This document shows, one piece after another, positions 55,218 through 64,000 of a DNA stretch of 64,000 bases. The translations under genes were made by a program, and so were the position numbers. The notes under the pieces are model-generated. The model was not told where the DNA came from. It made no database searches and saw only the letters and a list, made by a program, of their open reading frames with translations. The stretch spans positions 1,054,501 through 1,118,500 of the forward strand of contig NZ_CP069213.1 in assembly GCF_016834455.1 (NCBI RefSeq), in the 5' to 3' direction. The first letter of the stretch is position 1; the number at the start of each line of letters is the position of its first letter. Source of the stretch: Shewanella litorisediminis. GTDB taxonomy: Bacteria > Pseudomonadota > Gammaproteobacteria > Enterobacterales > Shewanellaceae.

Positions 55218-55289
55218 TTGAAGCTACAGAAATAGTTGAAGCTACAGAAATAGTTGAAGCTACAGAAATAGTTGAAGCTCCAGAATTAG
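55202..55289 (+). repeat. 18-bp tandem repeat from the nrdR stop to ribD, five in-frame TAG codons
   Basis: Four perfect copies of GAAGCTACAGAAATAGTT (55202-55273) and a decayed fifth. In the nrdR frame each unit ends with TAG (55215, 55233, 55251, 55269, 55287). ribD is in the same frame, so these amber codons are the only stops between the two proteins. Confidence 0.93.
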
Positions 55290-55328
55290 CAGAACCTTTT
55301 GACATTACAGCAGCGACAGAACCAAGCC

Positions 55329-56471
55329 ATGAGCCACTCTGCCAACCGCCCATTTTCAGCCCAGGACCATGCCATGATGGCCCGCGCCATCATGCTGGCC
55401 AAGCGTGGCCAGTACACCACCCGCCCCAATCCCAATGTGGGCTGCGTGATAGTGAATGACGCAGGCGATATCGTAGGTGAAGGTTGGCATATCCGCGCAG
55501 GTGGCCCCCACGCCGAAGTGCATGCCCTCAAGGCGGCAGGAGTCAAGGCCCGCGGCGCCACTGCCTATGTCACTCTCGAGCCCTGCAGCCATTATGGCCG
55601 CACCCCGCCCTGTGCCAGGGCACTGATTGATAATGGTTTAAAGCGCGTTGTGGTGGCCATGACCGACCCCAACCCACAGGTGGCGGGCAAGGGGCTTAAG
55701 CTGCTGCAGGATGCCGGTATCGAGGTGGCCCATGGCCTGATGGAAGCCGAAGCGCGCGCGCTCAACCCGGGCTTTTTGTCACGAATGGAGCGTGCCCGCC
55801 CGTTCGTGACCGTCAAAGTGGGGGCGAGTCTCGACGGTAAAACCGCGCTTTCCAGCGGTGAGTCCAAGTGGATCACAGGGCCCGAGGCCCGCCGCGACGT
55901 GCAAAGGCTGCGCGCAAAGTCCTGCGCCCTGATTACCGGTATCGATACGGTACTGCTGGATGACCCCAGTCTCAATGTCCGCCATGGTGAGCTTGGCAGC
56001 CTGGGCGCAAGCCTCTCGGAGGCTGAGCTTATCCAGCCCATTCGGGTGGTGCTCGACAGTCAGCGCCGCATGAGCGCCGATGCCAAACTCTTTGGTATTA
56101 CCGGCCCCATACTGCTGGTATCCGCTGAGCCATACGATGCACATTTTTTGCATTCCATCCCGGATTTTGTCACCTGTTTGACCTTGCCGGGCGTTGATGG
56201 CCGTATTGACCTTGCCGCGCTGCTTACTCACCTCGGTGAAAACTGTAACCGGGTGCTGGTGGAAGCAGGCGGCACCCTGGCGGGCGCCTTTATCGCCGCA
56301 GGGCTTTGTGATGAGCTGGTGCTGTATCAGGCGCCCAAGCTCCTTGGCAGCCATGGCCGCGATATGCTGCAGCTGCCCGATTATCAGACCATGGCCGAGG
56401 TGCCGGGTCTTAAGCTTATTGACGAGCGCAAAGTGGGCCAGGATTGGCGCTTTACCTTCACCGTGGCCTGA
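55329..56471 (+). CDS. ribD: Bifunctional riboflavin deaminase/reductase RibD
   Basis: Carries out two steps of riboflavin synthesis: deamination of the pyrimidine made from GTP, then NADPH reduction of its ribosyl side chain. The 380-residue protein has a zinc deaminase domain (HAEVHAL with His61 and Glu63; PCSHYGRTPPC with Cys86 and Cys95) and a DHFR-like reductase domain (from ~150, FVTVKVGASLDGKTA, later VLVEAGGTLAGAF). The frame opens further upstream through TTG 55299; ATG 55329 is chosen, although its ribosome-binding site is weak. It lies 111 bp after nrdR and 37 bp before ribE. Confidence 0.96.
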   Translation: MSHSANRPFSAQDHAMMARAIMLAKRGQYTTRPNPNVGCVIVNDAGDIVGEGWHIRAGGPHAEVHALKAAGVKARGATAYVTLEPCSHYGRTPPCARALIDNGLKRVVVAMTDPNPQVAGKGLKLLQDAGIEVAHGLMEAEARALNPGFLSRMERARPFVTVKVGASLDGKTALSSGESKWITGPEARRDVQRLRAKSCALITGIDTVLLDDPSLNVRHGELGSLGASLSEAELIQPIRVVLDSQRRMSADAKLFGITGPILLVSAEPYDAHFLHSIPDFVTCLTLPGVDGRIDLAALLTHLGENCNRVLVEAGGTLAGAFIAAGLCDELVLYQAPKLLGSHGRDMLQLPDYQTMAEVPGLKLIDERKVGQDWRFTFTVA

Positions 56472-56508
56472 AAATCAGCATCCGCTGAATCGAGCCTAAA
56501 GAGGATTT

Positions 56509-57162
56509 ATGTTTACCGGGATCATTGAAGCCGTAGGCCATTTAAGACGAACCGATCGCAAAGGCGATGATATTCGCCTGACGGTAGCCAGCGGCAAGCT
56601 GGATTTATCCGATGTGCGCCTTGGCGACAGTATTGCCACCAATGGTGTGTGTCTGACCGTGGTGGAATGCCTTGCCGATGGTTATGTGGCCGATGTTTCA
56701 GCCGAAACGGTGAAGCTCACCGGTTTTGGCGAGTATCGCCCCGGTCAGGCGGTGAACCTGGAAAAGGCTGTGACCCCAAGCACCCGCCTGGGTGGACATC
56801 TGGTGAGCGGCCACGTGGATGGCCGTGCGGTTGTCGTCAGTCGCAGCCACCTGGGCAAAGCCATCGAGTTTTGGCTGGAGGCCCCCGCCGAGCTTGCCCG
56901 CTATATCGCCCACAAGGGATCCATCACCATCGATGGGGTGAGCCTCACCGTCAACGAGGTGGATGGCAGCCGTTTTCGCCTGACCATAGTGCCCCACACA
57001 GCCGGTGAAACCACCCTGATTGATTTGGCGGTGGGCGACAAGGTGAATCTCGAAGTCGACCAGATTGCCCGCTATCTCGAGCGGTTGATGCAACGCGGCG
57101 AAGACTCCCAATCCGGCGGTGTGACTCTGGATTTGCTTGCCCGCAGCGGATTTATGCGCTGA
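56509..57162 (+). CDS. ribE: Riboflavin synthase (alpha subunit)
   Basis: Trimeric enzyme that dismutates two 6,7-dimethyl-8-ribityllumazine molecules into riboflavin and a pyrimidine. The 217-residue protein has the usual two lumazine-binding repeats, each with a shared pattern ([10 protein letters not shown] at the start, [12 protein letters not shown] in the first repeat and [15 protein letters not shown] in the second). Length is standard. AGAGGA lies before the ATG. Also called ribC in E. coli. Confidence 0.96.
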   Translation: MFTGIIEAVGHLRRTDRKGDDIRLTVASGKLDLSDVRLGDSIATNGVCLTVVECLADGYVADVSAETVKLTGFGEYRPGQAVNLEKAVTPSTRLGGHLVSGHVDGRAVVVSRSHLGKAIEFWLEAPAELARYIAHKGSITIDGVSLTVNEVDGSRFRLTIVPHTAGETTLIDLAVGDKVNLEVDQIARYLERLMQRGEDSQSGGVTLDLLARSGFMR

Positions 57163-57272
57163 GCGCGCTCAGCGCCGGTCAGCCAAAGCACCGCTTTGTG
57201 CGCCCGGCCCTGTTTTTTGGCCCGCAGGCCGCTAAAATTCACAACACTCTAAAAGAAAATAAAGGTCTTACA

Positions 57273-58379
57273 ATGGCGCTACACAGTATCGAAGAAATCA
57301 TCGAAGACATTCGTCAGGGTAAAATGGTTATTCTGATGGACGATGAAGACAGGGAAAACGAAGGCGACCTTATCATGGCTGCCGAGCTTGTCACCCCGGA
57401 AGCCATTAACTTTATGGCCACCTATGGCCGTGGCCTGATTTGTCAGACCATGACCCGCGCCCGTTGCCAGCAGCTCAATCTGCCGCTGATGGTAAGCAAC
57501 AACAACGCCCAGTTCACCACCAACTTTACCGTGTCCATCGAGGCCGCTAAAGGCGTAACCACGGGGATCAGCGCCCATGACCGCGCCGTGACCATCCAGG
57601 CAGCGGTTGCCAAAGAGGCCAAGGCCTCTGATCTGGTGCAGCCCGGCCACATTTTTCCGCTGATGGCCCAGGAAGGTGGGGTGCTGACACGTGCCGGCCA
57701 TACCGAGGCCGGCTGTGACCTTGCGCGTTTGGCGGGTCTTGAGCCTTCCGGCGTGATTGTGGAAATCCTCAATGAAGACGGCACCATGGCCCGTCGCCCG
57801 GATCTGGAAAAATTCTCTGAGAAGCACGGCATCAAGATTGGCACCATCGCCGACTTGATTGAATACCGTAACAACACCGAAACCACAGTGGTGCGTGAAG
57901 CCAGCTGCAAACTGCCAACCCGTTTTGGCGAGTTTATGATGCACACCTTCCGCGACACCATCGACAATCAGCTGCACTACGCGCTGGTAAAAGGTGAAGT
58001 GAATGATAATGTGCTGGTTCGGGTGCACCTGACCAACACCTTCAACGATATCCTCCATTCAGAGCGGGATCAGGAGCGTTCCTGGCCGCTCGAAAAGGCC
58101 ATGGCCCGTATCGGCAGCGAAGGCGGTGTGCTGGTTATCCTCGGCAACCGTGAGCACGACAGCGATATTCTGGCCAAGGTGAAAGCCTTCGAAGCCGAAG
58201 ATCAGGGCCAGGCCGCAGCACCCGCCAAATGGCAGGGCACGTCCCGCCGTGTGGGTGTGGGCTCTCAGATTCTGGCCTCCCTCGGTGTGCACAAGATGCG
58301 CCTGCTGAGTTCGCCCAAGAAGTACCACTCACTGTCGGGCTTTGGTCTGGAAGTGACCGAGTATGTCGCGGGCGAGTAA
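57273..58379 (+). CDS. ribB: RibBX: DHBP synthase fused to an inactive GTP cyclohydrolase II-like domain
   Basis: Makes 3,4-dihydroxy-2-butanone 4-phosphate from ribulose 5-phosphate for riboflavin synthesis. The N-terminal ~200 residues are a complete RibB domain ([29 protein letters not shown]). The C-terminal ~165 residues resemble RibA, but the zinc-binding CxxGD...CDC block is replaced by [17 protein letters not shown] with no cysteine, so GTP cyclohydrolase II activity is not expected. This is the RibBX form described from Shewanella; a separate ribA should exist elsewhere. The ATG 57273 is preferred over an upstream extension. Confidence 0.93.
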   Translation: MALHSIEEIIEDIRQGKMVILMDDEDRENEGDLIMAAELVTPEAINFMATYGRGLICQTMTRARCQQLNLPLMVSNNNAQFTTNFTVSIEAAKGVTTGISAHDRAVTIQAAVAKEAKASDLVQPGHIFPLMAQEGGVLTRAGHTEAGCDLARLAGLEPSGVIVEILNEDGTMARRPDLEKFSEKHGIKIGTIADLIEYRNNTETTVVREASCKLPTRFGEFMMHTFRDTIDNQLHYALVKGEVNDNVLVRVHLTNTFNDILHSERDQERSWPLEKAMARIGSEGGVLVILGNREHDSDILAKVKAFEAEDQGQAAAPAKWQGTSRRVGVGSQILASLGVHKMRLLSSPKKYHSLSGFGLEVTEYVAGE

Positions 58380-58512
58380 GTAATTCACGATTTCAGTTAA
58401 ATAGCATAGGGATTGGGGCAAAAGCCTGTGGTATGATATCGCCACTTTTTGTCCCGGTCCGTCCGGGCGGATTGCACCAAGCCGGGTGCCTTAAGTTAAA
58501 CCAGGTGAGAGA

Positions 58513-58989
58513 ATGCACATAGTAGAAGGTCATATCGAAGCCAAATCAGCCAAGGTGGCGATTGTGGTATCACGTTTCAACAGTTTTGTGGTTGAGAGTC
58601 TGCTGTCAGGCGCCATCGATACGCTCAAGCGTTTTGGTCAGGTCAGCGAAGACAACATCACTGTAGTGCGCGTACCGGGCGCCTTCGAATTGCCGCTGGC
58701 TGCCAAGAAAGTTGCTGCATCAGGCAAGTTTGACGGCATCATTGCGCTGGGCGCCGTGATCCGTGGCGGTACTCCTCACTTTGATTTTGTTGCCGGTGAG
58801 TGCAACAAGGGACTGGCCCAGGTTTCTCTGGAGTTCAACACTCCAGTATCTTTCGGTGTATTGACCACAGATACCATTGAGCAAGCCATTGAGCGCTCAG
58901 GTACCAAGGCCGGCAACAAAGGCGGCGAAGCTGCTCTGGGACTGCTGGAAATGGTCAATGTACTTAATGCTATTGATAAAGAGCTGTAA
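58513..58989 (+). CDS. ribH: 6,7-dimethyl-8-ribityllumazine synthase RibH
   Basis: Condenses the RibD product with the RibB product in the penultimate step of riboflavin synthesis, forming an icosahedral or pentameric shell. The 158-residue protein has [28 protein letters not shown] and [15 protein letters not shown] with the catalytic His. A 133-bp gap with a -10-like TATGAT (58432-58437) precedes it, so an extra promoter is possible. No FMN riboswitch consensus was found there. Confidence 0.96.
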   Translation: MHIVEGHIEAKSAKVAIVVSRFNSFVVESLLSGAIDTLKRFGQVSEDNITVVRVPGAFELPLAAKKVAASGKFDGIIALGAVIRGGTPHFDFVAGECNKGLAQVSLEFNTPVSFGVLTTDTIEQAIERSGTKAGNKGGEAALGLLEMVNVLNAIDKEL

Positions 58990-59004
58990 TTAGTAGGAAA
59001 AATC

Positions 59005-59409
59005 ATGAAGCCTTCAGAGCGCCGTAAGGCCCGTCGCCTGGCGGTCCAAGCCATCTATTCCTGGCAACTCAGTGGTAACAATGTTGCTGATGTCGAGCAC
59101 GAGTTCCTGACCGAACAAGAGCTGGACGGTGTGGACGTTGCCTACTTCCGGGAATTGTTTGCGGGCGCTGCAACCAAAACTGCTCAGCTTGATGAAAAGC
59201 TGAAACCCCTGCTCGATCGTCCTCTCGAGGAAGTGTCGCCAGTAGAAAAAGCCATTTTGAGATTGGCCGTCTACGAGCTGACTTTCCGCAAGGACGTACC
59301 TTACAAGGTGGTGATTAACGAAGCCATCGAGCTGGCCAAGTCCTTCGGTGCCGAAGACGGACACAAGTTCGTTAACGGTATTCTGGATAAGCTGGTTGCA
59401 CGCAACTAA
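59005..59409 (+). CDS. nusB: Transcription antitermination factor NusB
   Basis: A 134-residue all-helical protein that binds boxA RNA with NusE (S10) to prevent early termination in rRNA operons. It contains [20 protein letters not shown] at the N-terminus and [28 protein letters not shown] near the end, both standard. It lies 15 bp after ribH with TAGGA before the ATG, in the conserved ribH-nusB-thiL order. Confidence 0.96.
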   Translation: MKPSERRKARRLAVQAIYSWQLSGNNVADVEHEFLTEQELDGVDVAYFRELFAGAATKTAQLDEKLKPLLDRPLEEVSPVEKAILRLAVYELTFRKDVPYKVVINEAIELAKSFGAEDGHKFVNGILDKLVARN

Positions 59410-59416
59410 ATGACAG

Positions 59417-59440
59417 ACGGTGCCCGAGGGTGCCGTTTTT
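59417..59440 (+). terminator. Possible terminator between nusB and thiL
   Basis: An ACGGTGCC...GGTGCCGT hairpin pairs with two G-U wobbles and a tetraloop, then TTTTT. It directly follows the nusB stop. It may attenuate rather than end transcription, since thiL has no obvious promoter of its own. Confidence 0.5.
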
Positions 59441-59499
59441 CATTTTCGGGTGTTCATTTTTCAATGGGCCGGCGGGCCGACATCAAGGCCGACGCCGGA

Positions 59500-60465
59500 A
59501 TGACAGTGAAAGAATTCCAACTTATCGATCAGTATTTCTGTGGCCGTGGCCCGGTGCGTCGGGACGTAAAACACGGTATTGGCGATGATTGTGCCCTGGT
59601 TCAACCGGCGGAGCACAAGCAGATAGCTATCTCCTGCGACACCCTCATCGAAGGGGTGCATTTCTTCAACGATATGCCTGCCTGGGCGCTGGGTTACAAG
59701 GCCCTTGCCGTGAATCTTTCGGACTTGGCCGCCATGGGGGCAGAGCCTGCGTGGTTTACTCTGGGGCTCAGTTTACCCTCAGTGGATGAAAGCTGGCTTG
59801 CCGCCTTCAGCGAAGGCCTGTTTGAAGCCGCCGAATACTATGGCATTGCGCTGATTGGTGGTGATACCACCCAAAGTCCGGTGAAGGTCATTGCTGTGAC
59901 CATCAACGGCCAGGTGCCCGAAGGCAAGGCGCTGACCCGTTATGGTGCCCGCAGCGGCGATTGGATCTATGTGACTGGCTCCCTGGGTGATTCGGCGCTG
60001 GGACTGGATATACTCAGAGGGCGTCAGCAGAGCCGTCCCGAATACAGTGAATATCTGATAGAGCGTCATTACCGGCCAACACCCAGGGTGCTGGCAGGCC
60101 AGTCGCTGCGTGGTCTGGCATCCAGTGCCATTGACCTGTCTGACGGCTTGGTGTCTGACCTCGGCCACGTACTCAAGGCGTCCAATGTGGGTGCCTACAT
60201 TGAGGTGGAAAAACTGCCTCTGTCACAGGCGATGAAGGACTCTGTGCCACTTGAGCAGGCGCTGGGTTATGCACTCACAGGTGGGGAAGACTATGAACTT
60301 CTCTTCACCGTGCCCGAGGCGCAGCGCGGCGCGCTGGAAATCGCGCTTGCCAATGCAGGGGTGAAGTTTTTCCGAATCGGCCAGATCACTGCGGGCAGCA
60401 ATCTCAAGCTGACCCATAACGGTGAGCCCTTTACGCCGATGAATAAAGGGTTTGAGCATTTCTGA
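59500..60465 (+). CDS. thiL: Thiamine-monophosphate kinase ThiL
   Basis: Phosphorylates thiamine monophosphate to thiamine diphosphate. The 321-residue PurM/AIR-synthase-like protein has GIGDDCALV, DTLIEGVHF, AVNLSDLAAMGA, LIGGDTT and SAIDLSDGLVSDLG, covering the Mg-ATP and substrate sites. The frame is open 30 codons further up, but MTVKEFQLIDQYF at 59500 matches the E. coli start region. Its stop overlaps the pgpA start by one base (TGATG). Confidence 0.95.
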   Translation: MTVKEFQLIDQYFCGRGPVRRDVKHGIGDDCALVQPAEHKQIAISCDTLIEGVHFFNDMPAWALGYKALAVNLSDLAAMGAEPAWFTLGLSLPSVDESWLAAFSEGLFEAAEYYGIALIGGDTTQSPVKVIAVTINGQVPEGKALTRYGARSGDWIYVTGSLGDSALGLDILRGRQQSRPEYSEYLIERHYRPTPRVLAGQSLRGLASSAIDLSDGLVSDLGHVLKASNVGAYIEVEKLPLSQAMKDSVPLEQALGYALTGGEDYELLFTVPEAQRGALEIALANAGVKFFRIGQITAGSNLKLTHNGEPFTPMNKGFEHF

Positions 60466-60962
60466 TGTGTTGGCGCAGTCAAGATGAGGCGTTGTCACGC
60501 CTGTCGTTAAAGAATCCATGGCATTTTCTTGCCCTTGGTTTTGGCAGTGGTTTGGCCAAAAAAGCCCCCGGTACTTTTGGCACCCTGGCTGCTATTCCGC
60601 TCTACCTTTTGTTAAGTCCGCTGCCGCTGGCTTGGTATCTGCTCGCCACTGCGATAGCCGTCGTGGCCGGTGTTTACATCTGTGACAGGGCTTCCAAAGA
60701 CATGGGCGTGCATGACCATGGCGCCATTGTGTGGGACGAAGTAGCAGGTCTTCTTATCACCATGATTGCCGCACCTACCGGCGTTGTCTGGCTGGTGGCA
60801 GGTTTTGTGCTGTTTCGGATATTCGACATCCTGAAACCCTGGCCCATTCGGGTACTGGATGCCAGGGTGCACGGCGGTTTGGGGATCATGGCGGATGATG
60901 TGCTGGCCGGCGTATTTGCGCTTGGCTGCCTGCAGGGACTGGCCTACTGGTTTGCGGGTTAA
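60465..60962 (+). CDS. pgpA: Phosphatidylglycerophosphatase A
   Basis: Inner-membrane enzyme that removes phosphate from phosphatidylglycerophosphate. The 165-residue protein has several transmembrane helices and the PgpA blocks GSGLAKKAPGTFGTLAAIP, IVWDEVAGLLI and FRIFDILKPWPI. It is the last gene of the operon, coupled to thiL through a TGATG overlap, and is followed by a strong terminator. Confidence 0.95.
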   Translation: MCWRSQDEALSRLSLKNPWHFLALGFGSGLAKKAPGTFGTLAAIPLYLLLSPLPLAWYLLATAIAVVAGVYICDRASKDMGVHDHGAIVWDEVAGLLITMIAAPTGVVWLVAGFVLFRIFDILKPWPIRVLDARVHGGLGIMADDVLAGVFALGCLQGLAYWFAG

Positions 60963-60971
60963 GCGCATTCT

Positions 60972-61004
60972 GACGCCGGTTCACCGGCGTCTTTCTCTCT
61001 TTTT
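60972..61004 (+). terminator. Terminator of the nrdR-rib-nusB-thiL-pgpA operon
   Basis: Perfect 8-bp arms GACGCCGG and CCGGCGTC with a TTCA tetraloop are followed by a pyrimidine tract ending in TTTTT, nine bases after the pgpA stop. Confidence 0.85.
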
Positions 61005-61124
61005 ATGCCATAAGGGCTATGCTTAAAGAACACTGGTTTTTAAAGACAGTGGACAAACAGGCTCAGGTTCTTTTAAAGGACTGACATTGTAAGCACTCCA
61101 GAGACTGAGCCTGGGGAGTCGCTT

Positions 61125-62681
61125 ATGTTCAATAGGTTGTTCTGCCCCGCGGTTGTCCGGTTTCTGGCCTCGATAATCGGGCTGTTTGTATTATTACTCC
61201 CCCCGCTGTTCGGCGGTTTGAGCTCTGCTGTGGCGGTAAGCCCTCCTGCTGCTTTTTCCTCCGGATTTATCTTAAGCGACGCCAACATTGCAAACACCAC
61301 GGCTCTATCAGACCGCGCCATTGGCTCAAACCATTCTGCTGACTCAGCCGCTCAAGTGACTTCACACCAAAACGTGGGTGCCCGGGACATCGATGGTGAT
61401 GTGGCGCCTGTGTGGCGCCTTGAGGTAAAAGGGGCCATAGGGCCCGGGGTAGCAGACTATCTTATCCGCACCCTGAGTAAGGCACAGACTCAGGTCATGC
61501 CTCCCCAACTGCTCTTGCTGACGCTGGATACCCCAGGAGGCTTGGTGGCGAGCCTGAGGGACATCAATCAAGCCATCCTTGCCTCAGATATCCCGGTGGC
61601 CTGCCTGGTGTATCCCGCCGGTGCCCGCGCCGCCAGTGCCGGAACCTATATGCTCTATGCCTGTCATCTGGCAGCAATGGCGCCTGCTACCAGCTTGGGG
61701 GCTGCAACGCCGGTGCAACTCGGACCGCCAACGGGGGGCGAGCAGAAGGATAAGGAAGGTGAACCGCAGGGGGCGTCGGATATGGAGCGTAAGGTCCTTA
61801 ACGATGCCGTGGCCTATATCAAGACGCTGGCAGAGCTTCGGGGGCGGAATGCCGAATGGGGCGAGCAGGCAGTGCGCGAAGCCGCCACTGCCACCGCCAC
61901 TGAGGCACTGGCGTTGGGGGTTATAGATCTGATTGCCGCCGATCCCAGAGCATTGCTTGAGGCCATTGATGGTCGCAGGTTTGAGATTAATGGAACCATC
62001 CACGTCTTGAATACCAGGACTGCACAGGTGTTGGATGCTGGACCCGACTGGCGCGCGACTTTTCTAAGCACCATCACCAACCCCAATGTGGCTTATGTCC
62101 TCATGATGCTGGGTATCTATGGCTTGCTGTTGGAGTTCTACAGCCCGGGTATTGGGGTTTCCGGCGTGGTGGGGGCTATCAGTTTACTCGTGGCCATGTT
62201 TGCACTGCAAATGTTGCCAATTAACTACGCGGGTGCGGGTCTCTTGCTTTTGGGGATTGGGTTGCTGGTGGCTGAATCATTGGTGCCGAGCTTCGGCATA
62301 CTCGGTTTCGGTGGGGTAGTGGCCTTTGTGTTGGGTTCCCTCTTTCTTATCGACAGTGAGTTGGATGCTTTTCGCATAGCCTGGCCACTGATTCTGGCGC
62401 TGGCGCTGGCGAGCCTGCTGTTTTTTGTCTTGCTGCTATCCATGTTGCTTAAACAGCGCCGAAGAGCGCCTGTCAGTGGTACTGAGGCCATGGTGGGCGG
62501 CAGGGCACGGGTGCTCCATGGTTTTCCCGGTAAAGGTGAGGTGCTTTTTATGGGAGAGCACTGGCAGGGCCACTGTGAACATGCCTTGCGGCCGGGAACC
62601 TTAGTCAGGGTTGAGGCGATTAAGGGGCTCTTGCTGGAGCTTGGCCCGCTCGACGAATCAAAGGAGAACCAAGATGGGTGA
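61125..62681 (+). CDS. NfeD-family membrane serine protease (long form)
   Basis: A 518-residue membrane protein of the NfeD1b type. It has a signal or anchor (~12-35), a low-complexity stretch, a ClpP-like protease domain (~95-310), four or so transmembrane helices (~325-455) and a C-terminal OB-fold (~465-510). The catalytic Ser171 lies in [10 protein letters not shown], and a Lys in MERKVLND (~224) is the probable base. The archaeal homologue cleaves stomatin, whose relative is encoded next with an 8-base overlap, so the two form a membrane quality-control pair. Confidence 0.92.
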   Translation: MFNRLFCPAVVRFLASIIGLFVLLLPPLFGGLSSAVAVSPPAAFSSGFILSDANIANTTALSDRAIGSNHSADSAAQVTSHQNVGARDIDGDVAPVWRLEVKGAIGPGVADYLIRTLSKAQTQVMPPQLLLLTLDTPGGLVASLRDINQAILASDIPVACLVYPAGARAASAGTYMLYACHLAAMAPATSLGAATPVQLGPPTGGEQKDKEGEPQGASDMERKVLNDAVAYIKTLAELRGRNAEWGEQAVREAATATATEALALGVIDLIAADPRALLEAIDGRRFEINGTIHVLNTRTAQVLDAGPDWRATFLSTITNPNVAYVLMMLGIYGLLLEFYSPGIGVSGVVGAISLLVAMFALQMLPINYAGAGLLLLGIGLLVAESLVPSFGILGFGGVVAFVLGSLFLIDSELDAFRIAWPLILALALASLLFFVLLLSMLLKQRRRAPVSGTEAMVGGRARVLHGFPGKGEVLFMGEHWQGHCEHALRPGTLVRVEAIKGLLLELGPLDESKENQDG

Positions 62682-63456
62682 CTATATCTTAGATCTACAG
62701 GTTTCTTTCAGTGTGTTGATGTTGCTGTTGCTGCTGTTAATTATCTCGATGTTCCGCATCATGCGAGAGTATGAACGGGCAGTCGTCTTTATGTTGGGGC
62801 GTTTTTATCGGGTCAAGGGACCTGGGCTCATTATCGTTGTCCCCATTATTCAGCAAATGGTGCGGGTTGATTTACGCACTGTGGTGATGGATGTGCCATC
62901 TCAGGATGTTATTAGCCGCGACAATGTGTCAGTGAGGGTGAATGCGGTGCTCTACTTTCGGGTAGTCGATCCCCAGAAGGCCATCATCAACGTGGAAGAC
63001 TTTTTAAACGCAACCAGTCAGCTTGCCCAGACCACGCTGAGATCTGTGTTGGGGCAGCACGAGCTGGATGAGATGCTGGCCAACCGCGACATGCTCAATG
63101 CCGATATCCAGAGGATATTGGACGCGCACACAGATATTTGGGGAATAAAGGTCGCCAATGTGGAAATCAAACATGTCGACCTTAACGAGACCATGATCAG
63201 GGCCATTGCCCGCCAGGCTGAGGCTGAGCGGGAGCGGCGTGCCAAGGTTATCCATGCCTTGGGTGAGTTTGAGGCCTCGGCGCAATTGGTGGCTGCAGCG
63301 GCAAAACTGTCTGAGGAGCCCAATGCCTTGCTGCTGCGCTACCTGCAAACCCTGACCGATGTCGCCGGAGAAAATAATTCCACCATTCTTTTCCCCTTGC
63401 CGATTGAGCTGCTCAGTCATCTCAGCGGTTTAGCATCCACCAAGAAGCCCCAGTAG
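62674..63456 (+). CDS. Slipin (SPFH/stomatin-family) membrane protein
   Basis: A 260-residue slipin with an N-terminal helix (~9-28), then an SPFH domain: [46 protein letters not shown] and [27 protein letters not shown] blocks. A coiled coil rich in Glu, Arg and Ala follows. These proteins oligomerise on membranes and are usually paired with NfeD, as here. AAGGAG precedes the ATG inside the end of nfeD; an upstream in-frame extension is rejected. Confidence 0.94.
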   Translation: MGDYILDLQVSFSVLMLLLLLLIISMFRIMREYERAVVFMLGRFYRVKGPGLIIVVPIIQQMVRVDLRTVVMDVPSQDVISRDNVSVRVNAVLYFRVVDPQKAIINVEDFLNATSQLAQTTLRSVLGQHELDEMLANRDMLNADIQRILDAHTDIWGIKVANVEIKHVDLNETMIRAIARQAEAERERRAKVIHALGEFEASAQLVAAAAKLSEEPNALLLRYLQTLTDVAGENNSTILFPLPIELLSHLSGLASTKKPQ

Positions 63457-63469
63457 TTAAGTTAACAGG

Positions 63470-64000
63470 CTATTGTGGTTGCGGGGGGCGGCTGCTGCAA
63501 AGCCTGTCCCAAGCAACCATTGCCTCGGGGCTGCCATTTTTGGCACTGATATAAGTATTCAGTTTGATGGCGATGGGGCTTTGCTGTTCAGGCGCCGTGG
63601 AGGTGGGCACTTCTATCAGATGCAATCCGCCCTTAACTCCCTGTTCCAGCGCCGCATACAAACCCGTGACCGATTGGCATAAGTGGTACTGGCCGCCGTA
63701 GGCGGCAATCAATTTCGCCACATCAAATCGTTCATCGTTACAGGCGTAAATGGGGGCATCACCACATTTGCCGAGATGGAAAATGTTGTTACGCATGTAC
63801 AGAATGATGAGGTTGGCGTTCTGCTTTTGCAGATTAATTAGTTCATTCGATTGAAAATTAAAGCCGCCATCTCCAGTTATCAGCAGTATCGGCTGTGGGC
63901 TTCCTATGGCATTGAGTTCATCAGCGATGGCTCTGGCGTAGGGCAGGCTGGTACCCATGGCGGCATACCAGGGATTGGCCAGGAAACTTCGGCCAACACT
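63470..64000 (-). CDS. Thiamine-diphosphate-dependent enzyme, C-terminal part (extends past window)
   Basis: C-terminal TPP-binding domain of an acetolactate synthase/2-oxoacid decarboxylase-like enzyme. The TPP/Mg motif begins at GDGGFNFQSNEL and ends at RNN about 27 residues later. The frame stays open to the window edge (SVGRSFLANPWYAAMGTS), so the ATG at 63958 is internal and the start lies outside. The reaction cannot be assigned from this part alone. It converges on the slipin gene. Confidence 0.85.
   Translation of the reverse strand, partial: SVGRSFLANPWYAAMGTSLPYARAIADELNAIGSPQPILLITGDGGFNFQSNELINLQKQNANLIILYMRNNIFHLGKCGDAPIYACNDERFDVAKLIAAYGGQYHLCQSVTGLYAALEQGVKGGLHLIEVPTSTAPEQQSPIAIKLNTYISAKNGSPEAMVAWDRLCSSRPPQPQ

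Noticed and set aside
58380..58512. Possible FMN riboswitch before ribH
   Set aside because: The conserved FMN element blocks could not be found; only a short GC-rich palindrome and a -10-like hexamer are present.

Overview
The window is a stretch of gammaproteobacterial chromosome that looks like Shewanella (inference). The evidence is a TMAO respiration cluster with a pentaheme TorC, a TorE membrane protein and the TorSTR regulators; a RibBX-type riboflavin protein; a Shewanella-like PPP phosphatase; an OlsF-type ornithine-lipid synthase; and abundant c-di-GMP proteins (two PilZ, one EAL). Base composition is moderately GC-rich and gene density is high except between about 34.2 and 39.3 kb. 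No rRNA, tRNA, insertion sequence or CRISPR array was seen.

Layout. 0-7.8 kb: end of deoD, an AhpA/Smp-like membrane protein divergent from serB, an alpha/beta hydrolase, and radA flanked by two PilZ proteins. 7.9-17.6 kb: the tor locus, with torR, torT and torS for sensing and torECAD for the reductase chain. torE (54 aa) sits upstream of torC behind a promoter carrying a perfect match to the TorR decamer. 17.6-20.7 kb: metallophosphoesterase, olsF and CBS-protein genes on one strand. 20.7-28.9 kb: a large propeller-type sensor histidine kinase, a YjiH-like transporter, an Aer-like chemoreceptor and a DUF998 membrane protein. 28.9-31.4 kb: ubiUV divergent from ubiT (O2-independent ubiquinone synthesis), sharing one FNR-like site. 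31.6-34.2 kb: an HlyD/DUF2955 export pair and a YfhL-type ferredoxin.

34.2-39.3 kb is gene-sparse and looks accessory: a Crp/Fnr regulator, a PRC-barrel protein, three possible small proteins, a NhaA antiporter and long non-coding gaps. 39.3-51.5 kb: trhP, an HDOD protein and an EAL protein, a thioesterase, an orphan PilY1 with a small secreted partner between two lone periplasmic binding proteins, and the phosphatase. 51.5-64 kb is core: ettA, glyA, nrdR-ribD-ribE-ribBX-ribH-nusB-thiL-pgpA, an NfeD/slipin pair and the end of a TPP-dependent enzyme.

The less ordinary signals are mostly non-coding. One FNR-like site lies exactly -41.5 from a -10 hexamer on each side of the ubi divergon. Short repeats that begin at a gene's stop codon and add further in-frame stops occur after nrdR, torS and the YjiH-like gene. 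A dyad covers the torE start, a 9-codon leader ORF with a perfect Shine-Dalgarno overlaps the EAL gene start, and an interleaved (pseudoknot-like) repeat lies upstream of the DUF998 gene. I found no clearly new multi-gene defence or metabolic system. The best candidates for undescribed biology are the PilY1/110-aa pair and the 34-39 kb island.
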